Assembly (NCBI GenBank): GCA_018971925.1
Contig: JAGWZT010000024.1
Coordinates: 1-12,123, forward strand
DNA length: 12,123 bases
Direction: 5' to 3'
DNA from: Lysobacteraceae bacterium
GTDB taxonomy: Bacteria; Pseudomonadota; Gammaproteobacteria; Xanthomonadales; Rhodanobacteraceae
The translations under genes and the position numbers were made by a program. Of the stretch, positions 1 through 6,745 are shown in pieces; position 1 is the stretch's first letter, and each line of letters begins with the position of its first letter. The notes below the pieces were generated by a model. The model ran no database searches. It was given only the letters and a program-made list of their open reading frames with translations, and was not told the DNA's origin.

Positions 1-2
1 GT

Positions 3-341
3 GCGGACCTGTTCGTGTTGTCGTCGCGTTACGAAGGCTTTCCGAACGCCCTGCTGGAAGCGATGACGGAAGGCCTCGCCTGCGTGAGTTTCGACTGCGA
101 TGCCGGTCCGCGCGAACTGATCGACCACCGCAGCAACGGTTGGCTGGTTCCCGCCGGCGATGTGCGTGCGCTGGCCGCCGCGCTCGATGCGCTGATGGGC
201 GACGCAGATTTGCGCGCGCAGCTCGGCCGCCGCGCGCGCGACGTGGGCGCGACGTATTCCCTTGCAACGATTCTCGATCAATGGAACGCCCTGGTGACTT
301 CGGTACTGCCTCCAAACCCCGCGCGGGCGCTGCCGCGATGA
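3..341 (+). CDS. GT4-type glycosyltransferase, 3' end only
   Basis: This is the C-terminal part of a GT-B fold, family 4 glycosyltransferase; the 5' end lies outside the window. The reading frame is open from base 3. The retained piece carries the EX7E motif typical of retaining GT4 enzymes: a Glu codon at 33, then Gly-Phe-Pro-Asn-Ala, and the second Glu at 57. It is followed by a Cys-Asp-Ala-Gly-Pro-Arg-Glu-Leu segment, which resembles the PSGPREI-like signature of hexosaminyl- and galactosyl-type GT4 enzymes of capsule and EPS clusters. This half of the fold normally binds the nucleotide-sugar donor, and the enzyme should add one sugar to a lipid-linked acceptor at the cytoplasmic membrane face. 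Its TGA stop shares bases with the ATG of the next gene (ATGA at 338-341), indicating co-transcription and likely translational coupling. Donor and acceptor cannot be told. Confidence 0.9.
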   Translation, partial: ADLFVLSSRYEGFPNALLEAMTEGLACVSFDCDAGPRELIDHRSNGWLVPAGDVRALAAALDALMGDADLRAQLGRRARDVGATYSLATILDQWNALVTSVLPPNPARALPR

Positions 342-1540
342 ACGCTGTTTGCGATACGTCGCGCCATCCGCGGCTCGACGAAGCCGCCGGCACGCCGCGC
401 ATGCTGTTCCTGGTCCGGTCACTGCGGCAGGGCGGTGCGGAACGGCAACTGGTCGCGCTGGCGTGCGGGCTGCACCGCCGCGGCTGGCCGGTCACGGTGG
501 TTTGCTGCTACGGCGGCGGCGTTTTCCAGGCCGAACTGGAAAAGGCAGGCGTGCCGCTGATCGACCTGCACAAGCGCGGGCGCTGGGACGTCGCCGGTTT
601 CACGTGGCGACTGCTGCGCACGCTGCGCGAGAGCCATGCCGAGATCGTGCACGGCTACATGACACTGGGCAACATGCTGGCGTTGCTTGCGCGCGCCGCG
701 CACCCGCGGACGCGCGTGGTGTGGGGCGTGCGTTCGACGATCATCGATCGCACGCGGCGCGACTGGCTGTCGCGGCTGAACTTCCGCATGAGCCGCAGCG
801 CCGCGCGGCTCGCGGACGGCATCATCGCCAATTCCGAAGCCGGCGCGGCGCACCACGCGTCGCTCGGTTATCCGCACGCCCGCATCCGGGTGATTCCCAA
901 CGGCATCGACACGGAGCGGTTCCACTTCGACGCCGCGGGCCGAAACCGCATGCGTGACGAATGGCGGGCCGTCGACAACTGCATGCTGGTCGGACTGATC
1001 GGCCGCATCGACCCGATGAAGGACCACCCAACGTTCCTGCGCGCCGCGGCGCTGCTGGCGGCCTGCAACGGCCGCTTGCGCTTCGTGTGCGTCGGTGGCG
1101 GCAACCCCGGATTCGTGCAACCGATCAAGGCGCTCGCCACGCGGCTCGGGCTCGACCCGCGCCTCGTCTGGGCGGGGCCACGGAACGACATGGCCGCCGT
1201 TTACAGCGCATTGGACATCGCGGTTTCGAGTTCCTGCGGCGAAGGTTTCTCCAATGTCATCGCCGAAGCCATGGCCTGCGGGCGCCCCTGCGTGGTGACG
1301 GATGTCGGGGATTCCGCGCGCATCGTCGGGGATTGCGGCGCCGTGGTCGGGACCGGCGACCCGCCTGCGCTCGCGGACGCCATCGAACGCGTGGCGAAGA
1401 ACCTCGAAGACCCCGGCCGAGCCGCCCGGCTGCACGCCGCGGCGCGCGCGCGGATCGAGGAGGCCTATTCCCTCGATGCACTGCTGCGCAATTCCGAGCA
1501 GGCATTCCGCGCGCTGCGCGGCAGGGCCGAACGAGGCTAG
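338..1540 (+). CDS. GT4 family glycosyltransferase
   Basis: A 400-residue GT-B glycosyltransferase of family 4. The N-terminal acceptor domain opens with a Rossmann strand and the Gly-Gly-Ala-Glu-Arg motif at residues 32-36. The donor domain starts near residue 215 with Gly-Leu-Ile-Gly-Arg-Ile-Asp-Pro-Met-Lys-Asp-His (219-230), where Arg223 and Lys228 sit at the usual donor-phosphate-binding positions. The EX7E pair is Glu302/Glu310. The length is normal for GT4. The start at 338 was chosen because it overlaps the previous stop as ATGA; Met22 (base 401), just before the first conserved strand, is a possible alternative, and the first 21 residues look non-conserved. It probably transfers one sugar during repeat-unit assembly on the inner face of the membrane. 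It closely resembles the GT4 enzyme at 2798-3928 and may be its paralogue. Substrates are unknown. Confidence 0.95.
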   Translation: MNAVCDTSRHPRLDEAAGTPRMLFLVRSLRQGGAERQLVALACGLHRRGWPVTVVCCYGGGVFQAELEKAGVPLIDLHKRGRWDVAGFTWRLLRTLRESHAEIVHGYMTLGNMLALLARAAHPRTRVVWGVRSTIIDRTRRDWLSRLNFRMSRSAARLADGIIANSEAGAAHHASLGYPHARIRVIPNGIDTERFHFDAAGRNRMRDEWRAVDNCMLVGLIGRIDPMKDHPTFLRAAALLAACNGRLRFVCVGGGNPGFVQPIKALATRLGLDPRLVWAGPRNDMAAVYSALDIAVSSSCGEGFSNVIAEAMACGRPCVVTDVGDSARIVGDCGAVVGTGDPPALADAIERVAKNLEDPGRAARLHAAARARIEEAYSLDALLRNSEQAFRALRGRAERG

Positions 1541-1544
1541 CCGC

Positions 1545-2801
1545 ATGCATCCCTTCCCGCTCGTCGATCTCGTGTGGCCCACCATCTTCATCCTGGTCGC
1601 GGGCTTCGCGATCGCGTACGCGTTTACCCGCCGCATCATCCTCAGTTACTGGATCACGGCGCTGAAAGCGGGGCTGTTCCTGCTGTATTTCGGCTTTGTT
1701 TTCGACGGCACCTACACTTTCCTCGACGACTGGCGGTACCTCGATATCGGCGAGCAGCTCGCGGCCAACGGCATCGGCTTGATGAACATCATCAGCCACT
1801 ATCAGTACATCGTCAGCACGGTCGCGGGCGAGAATATCGCCTACTACGTTTACAACGCCACCGCGGTGAATATGTTCGGCGCCGGGTACTACGCGCCGAT
1901 CACGATCAACATCGTGTTGACCTTCCTGGAAGCAGGGCTGCTGATGAAGGCTGCGCGGACCGGACTGGGCATGGGCCGGCGCGCCGCCATCGGCCTGTTC
2001 GCATTCGTCGCGCTGGGCCCGGACATTCTGGTCTGGTCCACGATTCCCAACTTCAAGGACACGTTGGTGGCCACGGGCACCGCGGCCGCCGTGTACGCGG
2101 TGGCGCTGGTGGACAAACACCGCATCGGGCGCGCGGCGTTGCTGGCTATCGCGGCGGCGTTCGTTCTGGCGATCACGCGCCTGTACGTGCCGCTGATGCT
2201 GGGCGTCGCCTTCGGCATCACGCTGTTCCTGTCGCCGCATGGCCGGCGCAATCCCTGGCTGTGGTTGCTGGCGACCGTTGCGCTGTTCGTCGTGGTGCGG
2301 CACATCGGGCACGGCAGTCTGGTGGATGCCGTGCGCGAGCTGCGTTCCGAGATGGACAACCCGGTGAAGGGAGTGGTGCGCTTCCTGGTCACGCCGATCC
2401 CGTTCCACACCGCGCCGGGCTACGGCTTCATGAACCTCCCGCAGATGATTTACTGGACCCTGCTGCCGTTCATGTTCTACGGGCTCCGCTGCGTCTGGCG
2501 CAAGGCCACCGTATCGAGCCGATTCGTTGTCATTTATTTCATCCTGATGGTCTTGCTGTATGGCTCGTTCACCACCCTGCAGGGCGCGCGGCACAGGGTG
2601 CAGATCGACGGGCTGGTGGTGGTCTTCCAGTTCTACGGCCTGCTGGCGCTGTTTCGCCAGCGCTTCCGGCAGCATGTCCGCTATACGCCCGGCGCGTCGC
2701 CGGATGCCATTCCCGCGGACGACGTCGATGCTTCGCCGGATGCGGGTGGCGGCGAGCGTCGGCCGTACCGGGTCACCGCGCGTGCAGGTGATGCACGATG
2801 A
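1545..2801 (+). CDS. Polytopic membrane protein, possible GT-C-type glycosyltransferase or polymerase
   Basis: A 418-residue integral membrane protein with roughly 9-11 hydrophobic segments, the first two near residues 7-27 and 34-55. The first long loop contains Phe-Leu-Asp-Asp-Trp-Arg-Tyr (59-65), with the acidic pair Asp61-Asp62. GT-C fold, polyprenyl-phosphate-sugar-dependent glycosyltransferases carry acidic residues at this position. The C-terminal part has a Gly-Ala-Arg-His-Arg-Val-Gln-Ile-Asp segment just before the last hydrophobic stretch, reminiscent of the RYR-like motif before the final helix of family 39-like proteins. The last 45 or so residues are hydrophilic and low in conservation. 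Set between GT4 genes, it could add a side residue outside the membrane or polymerise repeats (a Wzy-type role); neither is shown by sequence alone. A GAGG at 1533-1536, eight bases before the ATG, supports the start. The stop overlaps the next ATG as ATGA. Confidence 0.85.
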   Translation: MHPFPLVDLVWPTIFILVAGFAIAYAFTRRIILSYWITALKAGLFLLYFGFVFDGTYTFLDDWRYLDIGEQLAANGIGLMNIISHYQYIVSTVAGENIAYYVYNATAVNMFGAGYYAPITINIVLTFLEAGLLMKAARTGLGMGRRAAIGLFAFVALGPDILVWSTIPNFKDTLVATGTAAAVYAVALVDKHRIGRAALLAIAAAFVLAITRLYVPLMLGVAFGITLFLSPHGRRNPWLWLLATVALFVVVRHIGHGSLVDAVRELRSEMDNPVKGVVRFLVTPIPFHTAPGYGFMNLPQMIYWTLLPFMFYGLRCVWRKATVSSRFVVIYFILMVLLYGSFTTLQGARHRVQIDGLVVVFQFYGLLALFRQRFRQHVRYTPGASPDAIPADDVDASPDAGGGERRPYRVTARAGDAR

Positions 2802-3928
2802 AGGTGTGCCACGTCATCACCGGGCTCGAGGTCGGCGGCGCGGAACTGGCGCTGTGCGGCCTGCTGGAGGCGTTGAACGGGCCGGACAACACGGTCGTTG
2901 CACTCCGGGGCGAAAGCGCGCTGAGCGCGTGCGTGGCGGGCATGGCTCCACTTTCACACCTGGACATGAACCCGGGCCGCGCCACGCCCGGCGACGTGTT
3001 GCGATTGCGGAACCTCTTGCGCCGCAACCAGCCCGACGTGATCCACGCCTGGATGTATCACGCCAACCTCGTGACTTCGCTCGCGATGACCGGCCTGCGC
3101 ACGCCGGTGATCTGGGGCATCCATCATTCGCTCAGCGATCTCGCGAGCGAGAAGCGCAAGACCCGGGTGGTGATCCGCGCCAACGCGTGGCTGTCCCGGT
3201 CGCCCACGCGCATCCGCTACGTGTCGGCGCTCGCGGCGAGGCAACACTCGCAATTCGGGTTTTCGGCCCGGCGCGCACTGGTGATTCCGAACGGCTATGA
3301 CACGGACAAGCTCAAGCCCGATCCGGCCGCGCGCGCGCGGGTGCGGCGCGAGCTCGGCATCGACCCCGGCGCACTGGTGATCGGAATGATCGCGCGCATG
3401 CATCCCACCAAGGATCACGTGAACTTCCTGCAGGCCGCGGCGCGTTTTCTTCCGGAGCATCCCGGCACGGTGTTCGTGCTGGTCGGCGAGGGCGCGTCTG
3501 ACGGCAACCCGTCATTGCTGGCTTCGATCGAGCGGCTTGGACTGCGGCCATACGTGCGGCTGTGCGGCAAGCGCGCGGATATCCCCGCGCTGAACGCGGT
3601 TTTCGACATCGCGACGCTGTCTTCGCGCGGCGAGGCATTCCCCAACGCCGTCGCCGAGGCGATGGCGTGCGGAACACCCTGCGTCGCCACCGACGTCGGA
3701 GACGCGGCTTTGATCATCGGCAGGACCGGCGTGGTGGTGCCGCCGCGCAACGCGGCTGCGCTCAGTCAAGGCTGGACGCAGCTTGCGGATCTGTCCCCAT
3801 CCGAACGCCAGATGCTGGGTTCGCGCGCGCGCGAACGCATCGTCGAATGCTTTGCACGCAAGGCAATCGCGCACCGCCTCGTGGAACTTTATCGGGAACT
3901 GGTAAACACGCCATGCGCAGACCCATAA
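2798..3928 (+). CDS. GT4 family glycosyltransferase, similar to the 338-1540 product
   Basis: A 376-residue GT-B enzyme of family 4. The acceptor domain begins directly at the initiator Met with a Rossmann strand and Gly-Gly-Ala-Glu at 13-16. The donor domain shows Gly-Met-Ile-Ala-Arg-Met-His-Pro-Thr-Lys-Asp-His at 196-207, with Arg200 and Lys205 at the donor-phosphate positions, and the EX7E pair Glu279/Glu287 followed by Ala-Met-Ala-Cys-Gly. The motif blocks match the enzyme encoded two genes upstream almost position for position (Val-[IV]-Trp-Gly-[IV], Ile-Pro-Asn-Gly, Ala-Glu-Ala-Met-Ala-Cys-Gly, Thr-Asp-Val-Gly-Asp). AGGTGA at 2786-2791, six bases before the ATG, is a good ribosome binding site and sits inside the upstream gene, so the ATGA overlap is probably read by coupled initiation. 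Role: transfer of one sugar in cytoplasmic repeat-unit assembly; the sugar is not predictable. Confidence 0.95.
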   Translation: MKVCHVITGLEVGGAELALCGLLEALNGPDNTVVALRGESALSACVAGMAPLSHLDMNPGRATPGDVLRLRNLLRRNQPDVIHAWMYHANLVTSLAMTGLRTPVIWGIHHSLSDLASEKRKTRVVIRANAWLSRSPTRIRYVSALAARQHSQFGFSARRALVIPNGYDTDKLKPDPAARARVRRELGIDPGALVIGMIARMHPTKDHVNFLQAAARFLPEHPGTVFVLVGEGASDGNPSLLASIERLGLRPYVRLCGKRADIPALNAVFDIATLSSRGEAFPNAVAEAMACGTPCVATDVGDAALIIGRTGVVVPPRNAAALSQGWTQLADLSPSERQMLGSRARERIVECFARKAIAHRLVELYRELVNTPCADP

Positions 3929-4752
3929 GATTGAATCGCAACTTCTGCAGAAAGCTGTGGCCCGGCATGCAACGCGGCTGCCCCGACCCACGCGGCCTGC
4001 TGGATGCAGGCATAAGCGACAGCGATGCCAACGAGATCCTGGTCAGGATGAAGATCCACGGTGTTTTCAAGACCACGTGGTCCGACCGCTTCCCGCAAAC
4101 CACGCGCCTGCTCGCGAGCAGCGGCTTGTCGCCGCAGGCGGTGATCGCCGACGTGGGTGCGTCCGACGGCAGCACGTCGCTGAGCGTGATGCAGGCGATG
4201 CGCTTCGGGCGCTACTACGTGACCGACCGGTACGTCGAGGCTTACGCCTGCACGACCCGGAAGGGCATGTTCTTTTGCGACGAACACGCCAATCCCTTCA
4301 TGTTCGCCAATCGTTTTGTCGTCATCTACAACGAGACCGGCGAGGCGCCCCGCTCGCAATCCGGCATCGTGAAGAACCTGTTCGCGGGTTTCGACATGGC
4401 CAAGTGCAAGGACGTGCGCAAGGTCCCGCTCATGAATCGCGCGCTGCTGCCGAAGCTCGGCGACGACGTACGCCTGGAACGGTACGACATTTTCGAGGCG
4501 TGGCCGCACGAGAAGGCAGACCTCGTGATCGCCGCCAACATCCTCAACCGCGATTACTTCGCGGATTCCCTGCTCAGCGACGCCCTGCGGAACCTGAAGG
4601 GAGCCCTGAAGGATGGCGGCAGACTGGCCCTGATCGAAAACCGGCCCGCCGAGCAATCGAACCTGTTCCGCCTCGAACATGGCCGCTTCATCGTCGAAAG
4701 CCAGGTCGGCGCGGGCAGCGACGTCAAGGCACTCGTGACCGGACTGGCGTGA
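3913..4752 (+). CDS. Class I SAM-dependent methyltransferase with an insertion
   Basis: A 279-residue protein with a class I methyltransferase core. Motif I, the SAM-binding glycine-rich loop, is Val-Ile-Ala-Asp-Val-Gly-Ala-Ser-Asp-Gly-Ser at 77-87. Motif IV is Asp-Leu-Val-Ile-Ala-Ala-Asn-Ile-Leu at 203-211. A later strand follows Asp-Gly-Gly-Arg-Leu-Ala-Leu-Ile-Glu at 234-242. The distance from motif I to motif IV is about 120 residues, roughly twice the usual, because of an aromatic-rich insertion near residues 115-165. In this context it most likely methylates a sugar hydroxyl of the glycan or its lipid-linked precursor, but the acceptor is inferred only from neighbours. The start at 3913 overlaps the upstream gene by 16 bases and lacks a clear Shine-Dalgarno; Met19 at 3967 is an alternative that keeps the whole core. 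No membrane segment or signal peptide is evident. Confidence 0.8.
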   Translation: MRRPIRLNRNFCRKLWPGMQRGCPDPRGLLDAGISDSDANEILVRMKIHGVFKTTWSDRFPQTTRLLASSGLSPQAVIADVGASDGSTSLSVMQAMRFGRYYVTDRYVEAYACTTRKGMFFCDEHANPFMFANRFVVIYNETGEAPRSQSGIVKNLFAGFDMAKCKDVRKVPLMNRALLPKLGDDVRLERYDIFEAWPHEKADLVIAANILNRDYFADSLLSDALRNLKGALKDGGRLALIENRPAEQSNLFRLEHGRFIVESQVGAGSDVKALVTGLA

Positions 4753-4809
4753 CGCACTCGGATGGCACCCGTCACGCCATGGAGTTGCAAGCAACCTGGA
4801 ACCACGCAA

Positions 4810-5670
4810 ATGATCGCCCACGCACCTTCGCTCGATCCGATCCTCGCGTTGCGATTCACGCGGCGCAAGGAATCGTGGGTGGCGGCGTCATCCGGACGTT
4901 TCTACAAGATCAGCCGGAAAAGCGACGATCCGCTGCGCGACCTCGTCGATCCGGCGTGCATCGGCACCAGCCTGCGGGAATACACCAACGTGTGTTTCCT
5001 GCACGGGCTCGATGAGGCCGTGTGCCATCCCGAAAGCATCGACCGCGCCTGCATCGTTTACCCGCTCCTGAGCGGCCCCGATCTGCGCACCTTGTTGATC
5101 AGCCACGTTTCGGCCGAGCAACGCGAAACTTCCCTGCAAAGCGCGATGCGCCTGCTGGCGCGCCTGCATCACGGCGACGCGGCCGGTCATCCCGTCAAGG
5201 ATTACCGGCGCGACGGCTTCCTCGCACCGCCGCCTGCCGTGCTGGAGCGCATGGCGGGCCGCGGGCGCACACTCGTCGTCACGGGGTTCGAAGCGAGGAA
5301 TTTCCGCTTCGACCGCAGCCGCAACGCATGGTTCTTCTTCGATCCGCACCACGTCTGGAGCGGCTATCCCGAGGAAGATTTCGCGCGCTTCGTGATCTCG
5401 CTGCTGATGATCAGGGGCCGTCGCGGCGGACTGCGCCTTTGGACCGGGTTCGACCGCTTTCGATTGCGCGATGCCTACGAGACGCGCGCGCCCGCGAAAC
5501 TCGACGACGTGTTGCTGAATTATTTCCTGCGCGAGGAACTGGCCATGCGCAGGTTTCATGCAACCAGGCTGGCGCGCCGGATGCCCGCGGCCGCGCGCGC
5601 TTTCGTGATGGCTTACACGCGCCTCTATTACCACCGGCTGCAACGCGCGCTGGTGGCACAGCGCTTTTGA
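4810..5670 (+). CDS. Kinase-like (APH/InaA-type fold) protein with atypical catalytic loop
   Basis: A 286-residue protein that reads like a compact protein-kinase-like or aminoglycoside-phosphotransferase-like fold. From the N-terminus: a Phe-Tyr-Lys-Ile strand that could hold the ATP lysine, an Arg-Glu-Tyr helix, a hinge-like Ile-Val-Tyr-Pro-Leu-Leu-Ser-Gly, the family-typical Leu-Leu-Ala-Arg-Leu-His at 115-120, then Thr-Gly-Phe-Glu-Ala-Arg-Asn (158-164) and Phe-Phe-Asp-Pro (176-179), ending with a Tyr-Pro-Glu-Glu-Asp-Phe-Ala block (186-192). Asn164 and Asp178 fit the two metal-binding positions, but the catalytic Asp of the HGD/HRD motif is absent. It may phosphorylate a sugar or lipid through a different residue, or be a pseudokinase that regulates or scaffolds. 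The start at 4810 was chosen because the extra 16 residues from the earlier in-frame ATG at 4762 look non-coding; neither has a strong ribosome binding site. Fold assignment is by motif pattern only. Confidence 0.72.
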   Translation: MIAHAPSLDPILALRFTRRKESWVAASSGRFYKISRKSDDPLRDLVDPACIGTSLREYTNVCFLHGLDEAVCHPESIDRACIVYPLLSGPDLRTLLISHVSAEQRETSLQSAMRLLARLHHGDAAGHPVKDYRRDGFLAPPPAVLERMAGRGRTLVVTGFEARNFRFDRSRNAWFFFDPHHVWSGYPEEDFARFVISLLMIRGRRGGLRLWTGFDRFRLRDAYETRAPAKLDDVLLNYFLREELAMRRFHATRLARRMPAAARAFVMAYTRLYYHRLQRALVAQRF

Positions 5671-5854
5671 ACAACATGAACGGGCGAAGATTACGACGCA
5701 TTCACCGGTGGCCGCGCATGCTCGGGTTCCGGCGCTTGCAGCACCGTGAACCTGCCCGCGGATTCGCAACAGCGGCGTGTCGGCTTCCCCGACCGAACCG
5801 CCCAGCGCGCATTGCGTTCGACTTTTCTCTCTCTTGAAAAATGGAAGCTGCGAA
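5671..5854 (+). other. Intergenic gap before the first sulfotransferase gene
   Basis: This 184-base gap is the largest break in the otherwise tightly packed plus-strand run, so it is a natural place for a promoter or an operon boundary. The last 35 bases become rich in A and T compared with the surroundings. The best -35/-10-like pair (TTGCGT, 17 bases, TGAAAA ending at 5840) matches consensus poorly and would place the transcript start almost on the ribosome binding site, so no promoter is called. No terminator-like hairpin with a T run was seen. A 53-codon arginine-rich open frame (5676-5837) was not judged to be a gene. Confidence 0.4.
5843..5847 (+). promoter_or_regulatory. Ribosome binding site deciding the sulfotransferase start
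   Basis: GGAAG lies seven bases before the ATG at 5855. This favours 5855 over the earlier in-frame ATG at 5777, whose extra 26 residues precede the conserved domain and look non-coding. Confidence 0.65.
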
Positions 5855-6745
5855 ATGCCGGAGCTCGACAAACCATTTCCGACCGGGTTGGTGATCGGTC
5901 CGATGCGTACCGGATCGACCTGGTTGTACGAATACCTCTCGTCGCGCGCGGACGTCTGCCTGCCCAGGGACGTCAAGGAGACGTTCTATTTCGCCGAGAA
6001 CTACGGCAAGGGCGAGGACTGGTACGAAAGCCATTTCCGGCATTACGACCCGGCGCACCATCGGGCCATCATCGATGTCTCGCCCACGCTGTTCCCGAAC
6101 CACGATGCCATCGCACGGGTGAGGAAAGACCTGCGCAATCCCGTCCTGATGGCAACCCTGAGGCAGCCCATCGACAGGGCCTGGTCGCACTACATGCACC
6201 TGCGCCAGTACGGCGCGACCAACCTGGACTTCGACACGGCCGTGCGGGAAATCCCGGCCATCATCGACGCGAGCCTGTACGCCAAGCACCTTGCGTGCTG
6301 GCTGGATGAATTCGGCCGCGGCGCGGTGCGCATCACGTTTTACAGCGACCTCAAGAAACACCAGGCGGAATACGTTCGGCAAGTCAACGAAGCGTTTGGC
6401 CTGCCGGCCACCGCCGCGGACACTTTGCCGGCGGCGAAGGTCAACTCCGGCAGCCTGCCACGCAACCTGCTGTTGGCGCAGGTGACGCGCCGCGCCGCGG
6501 CCACGCTGCGCCGCAGTGGATTGCACCCGCTCGTCAACGCCGGCAAGCGCATCGGCCTGTCGAACCTGGTGTACGGACGCTCGCGCGGCGCGGCGGCGCA
6601 GCCGAAGATGCGTCCCGGCACGCGCGGCTACCTGGCCGAACGATTCGCCACCGACCTGGACGATCTGGAGCGCCTGCTCAACATCAAGCTGGATGCCTGG
6701 CGCGAACAGCGGACGCCGCCGCGCAAGGCTTCGCGTCAGGCGTGA
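5855..6745 (+). CDS. Sulfotransferase family protein (PAPS-dependent, first of two)
   Basis: A 296-residue soluble sulfotransferase-fold protein. The 5'-phosphosulfate-binding loop is Gly-Pro-Met-Arg-Thr-Gly-Ser-Thr-Trp-Leu at 15-24, and the 3'-phosphate-binding block is Leu-Arg-Gln-Pro-Ile-Asp-Arg-Ala-Trp-Ser-His-Tyr at 102-113, with Arg103 and Ser111 in the expected eight-residue spacing. This resembles the heparan N/O-sulfotransferase-like branch, which uses 3'-phosphoadenosine 5'-phosphosulfate to sulfate sugar hydroxyls or amines. A Lys-Glu-Thr-Phe-Tyr-Phe segment around residue 43 agrees with that branch. In a polysaccharide locus the likely acceptor is the glycan or its precursor. Members annotated as sulfotransferases do not always have proven activity. 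The stop lies 10 bases inside the 3' end of the opposite-strand amidotransferase gene, leaving no space for a terminator between them. Confidence 0.88.
   Translation: MPELDKPFPTGLVIGPMRTGSTWLYEYLSSRADVCLPRDVKETFYFAENYGKGEDWYESHFRHYDPAHHRAIIDVSPTLFPNHDAIARVRKDLRNPVLMATLRQPIDRAWSHYMHLRQYGATNLDFDTAVREIPAIIDASLYAKHLACWLDEFGRGAVRITFYSDLKKHQAEYVRQVNEAFGLPATAADTLPAAKVNSGSLPRNLLLAQVTRRAAATLRRSGLHPLVNAGKRIGLSNLVYGRSRGAAAQPKMRPGTRGYLAERFATDLDDLERLLNIKLDAWREQRTPPRKASRQA

Noticed and set aside
4762..4809. Longer start for the kinase-like protein
   Set aside because: The ATG at 4762 is in frame but adds 16 residues without conserved character and has no clear ribosome binding site; it remains possible.
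5676..5837. A 53-codon open frame between the kinase-like gene and the first sulfotransferase
   Set aside because: It is arginine-rich with no recognisable motif, has no good ribosome binding site, and is the tail of a long shadow frame that runs through the upstream gene.
5812..5840. Possible sigma-70 promoter before the first sulfotransferase gene
   Set aside because: Both boxes match consensus at only about half the positions, and the transcript would begin almost at the ribosome binding site.
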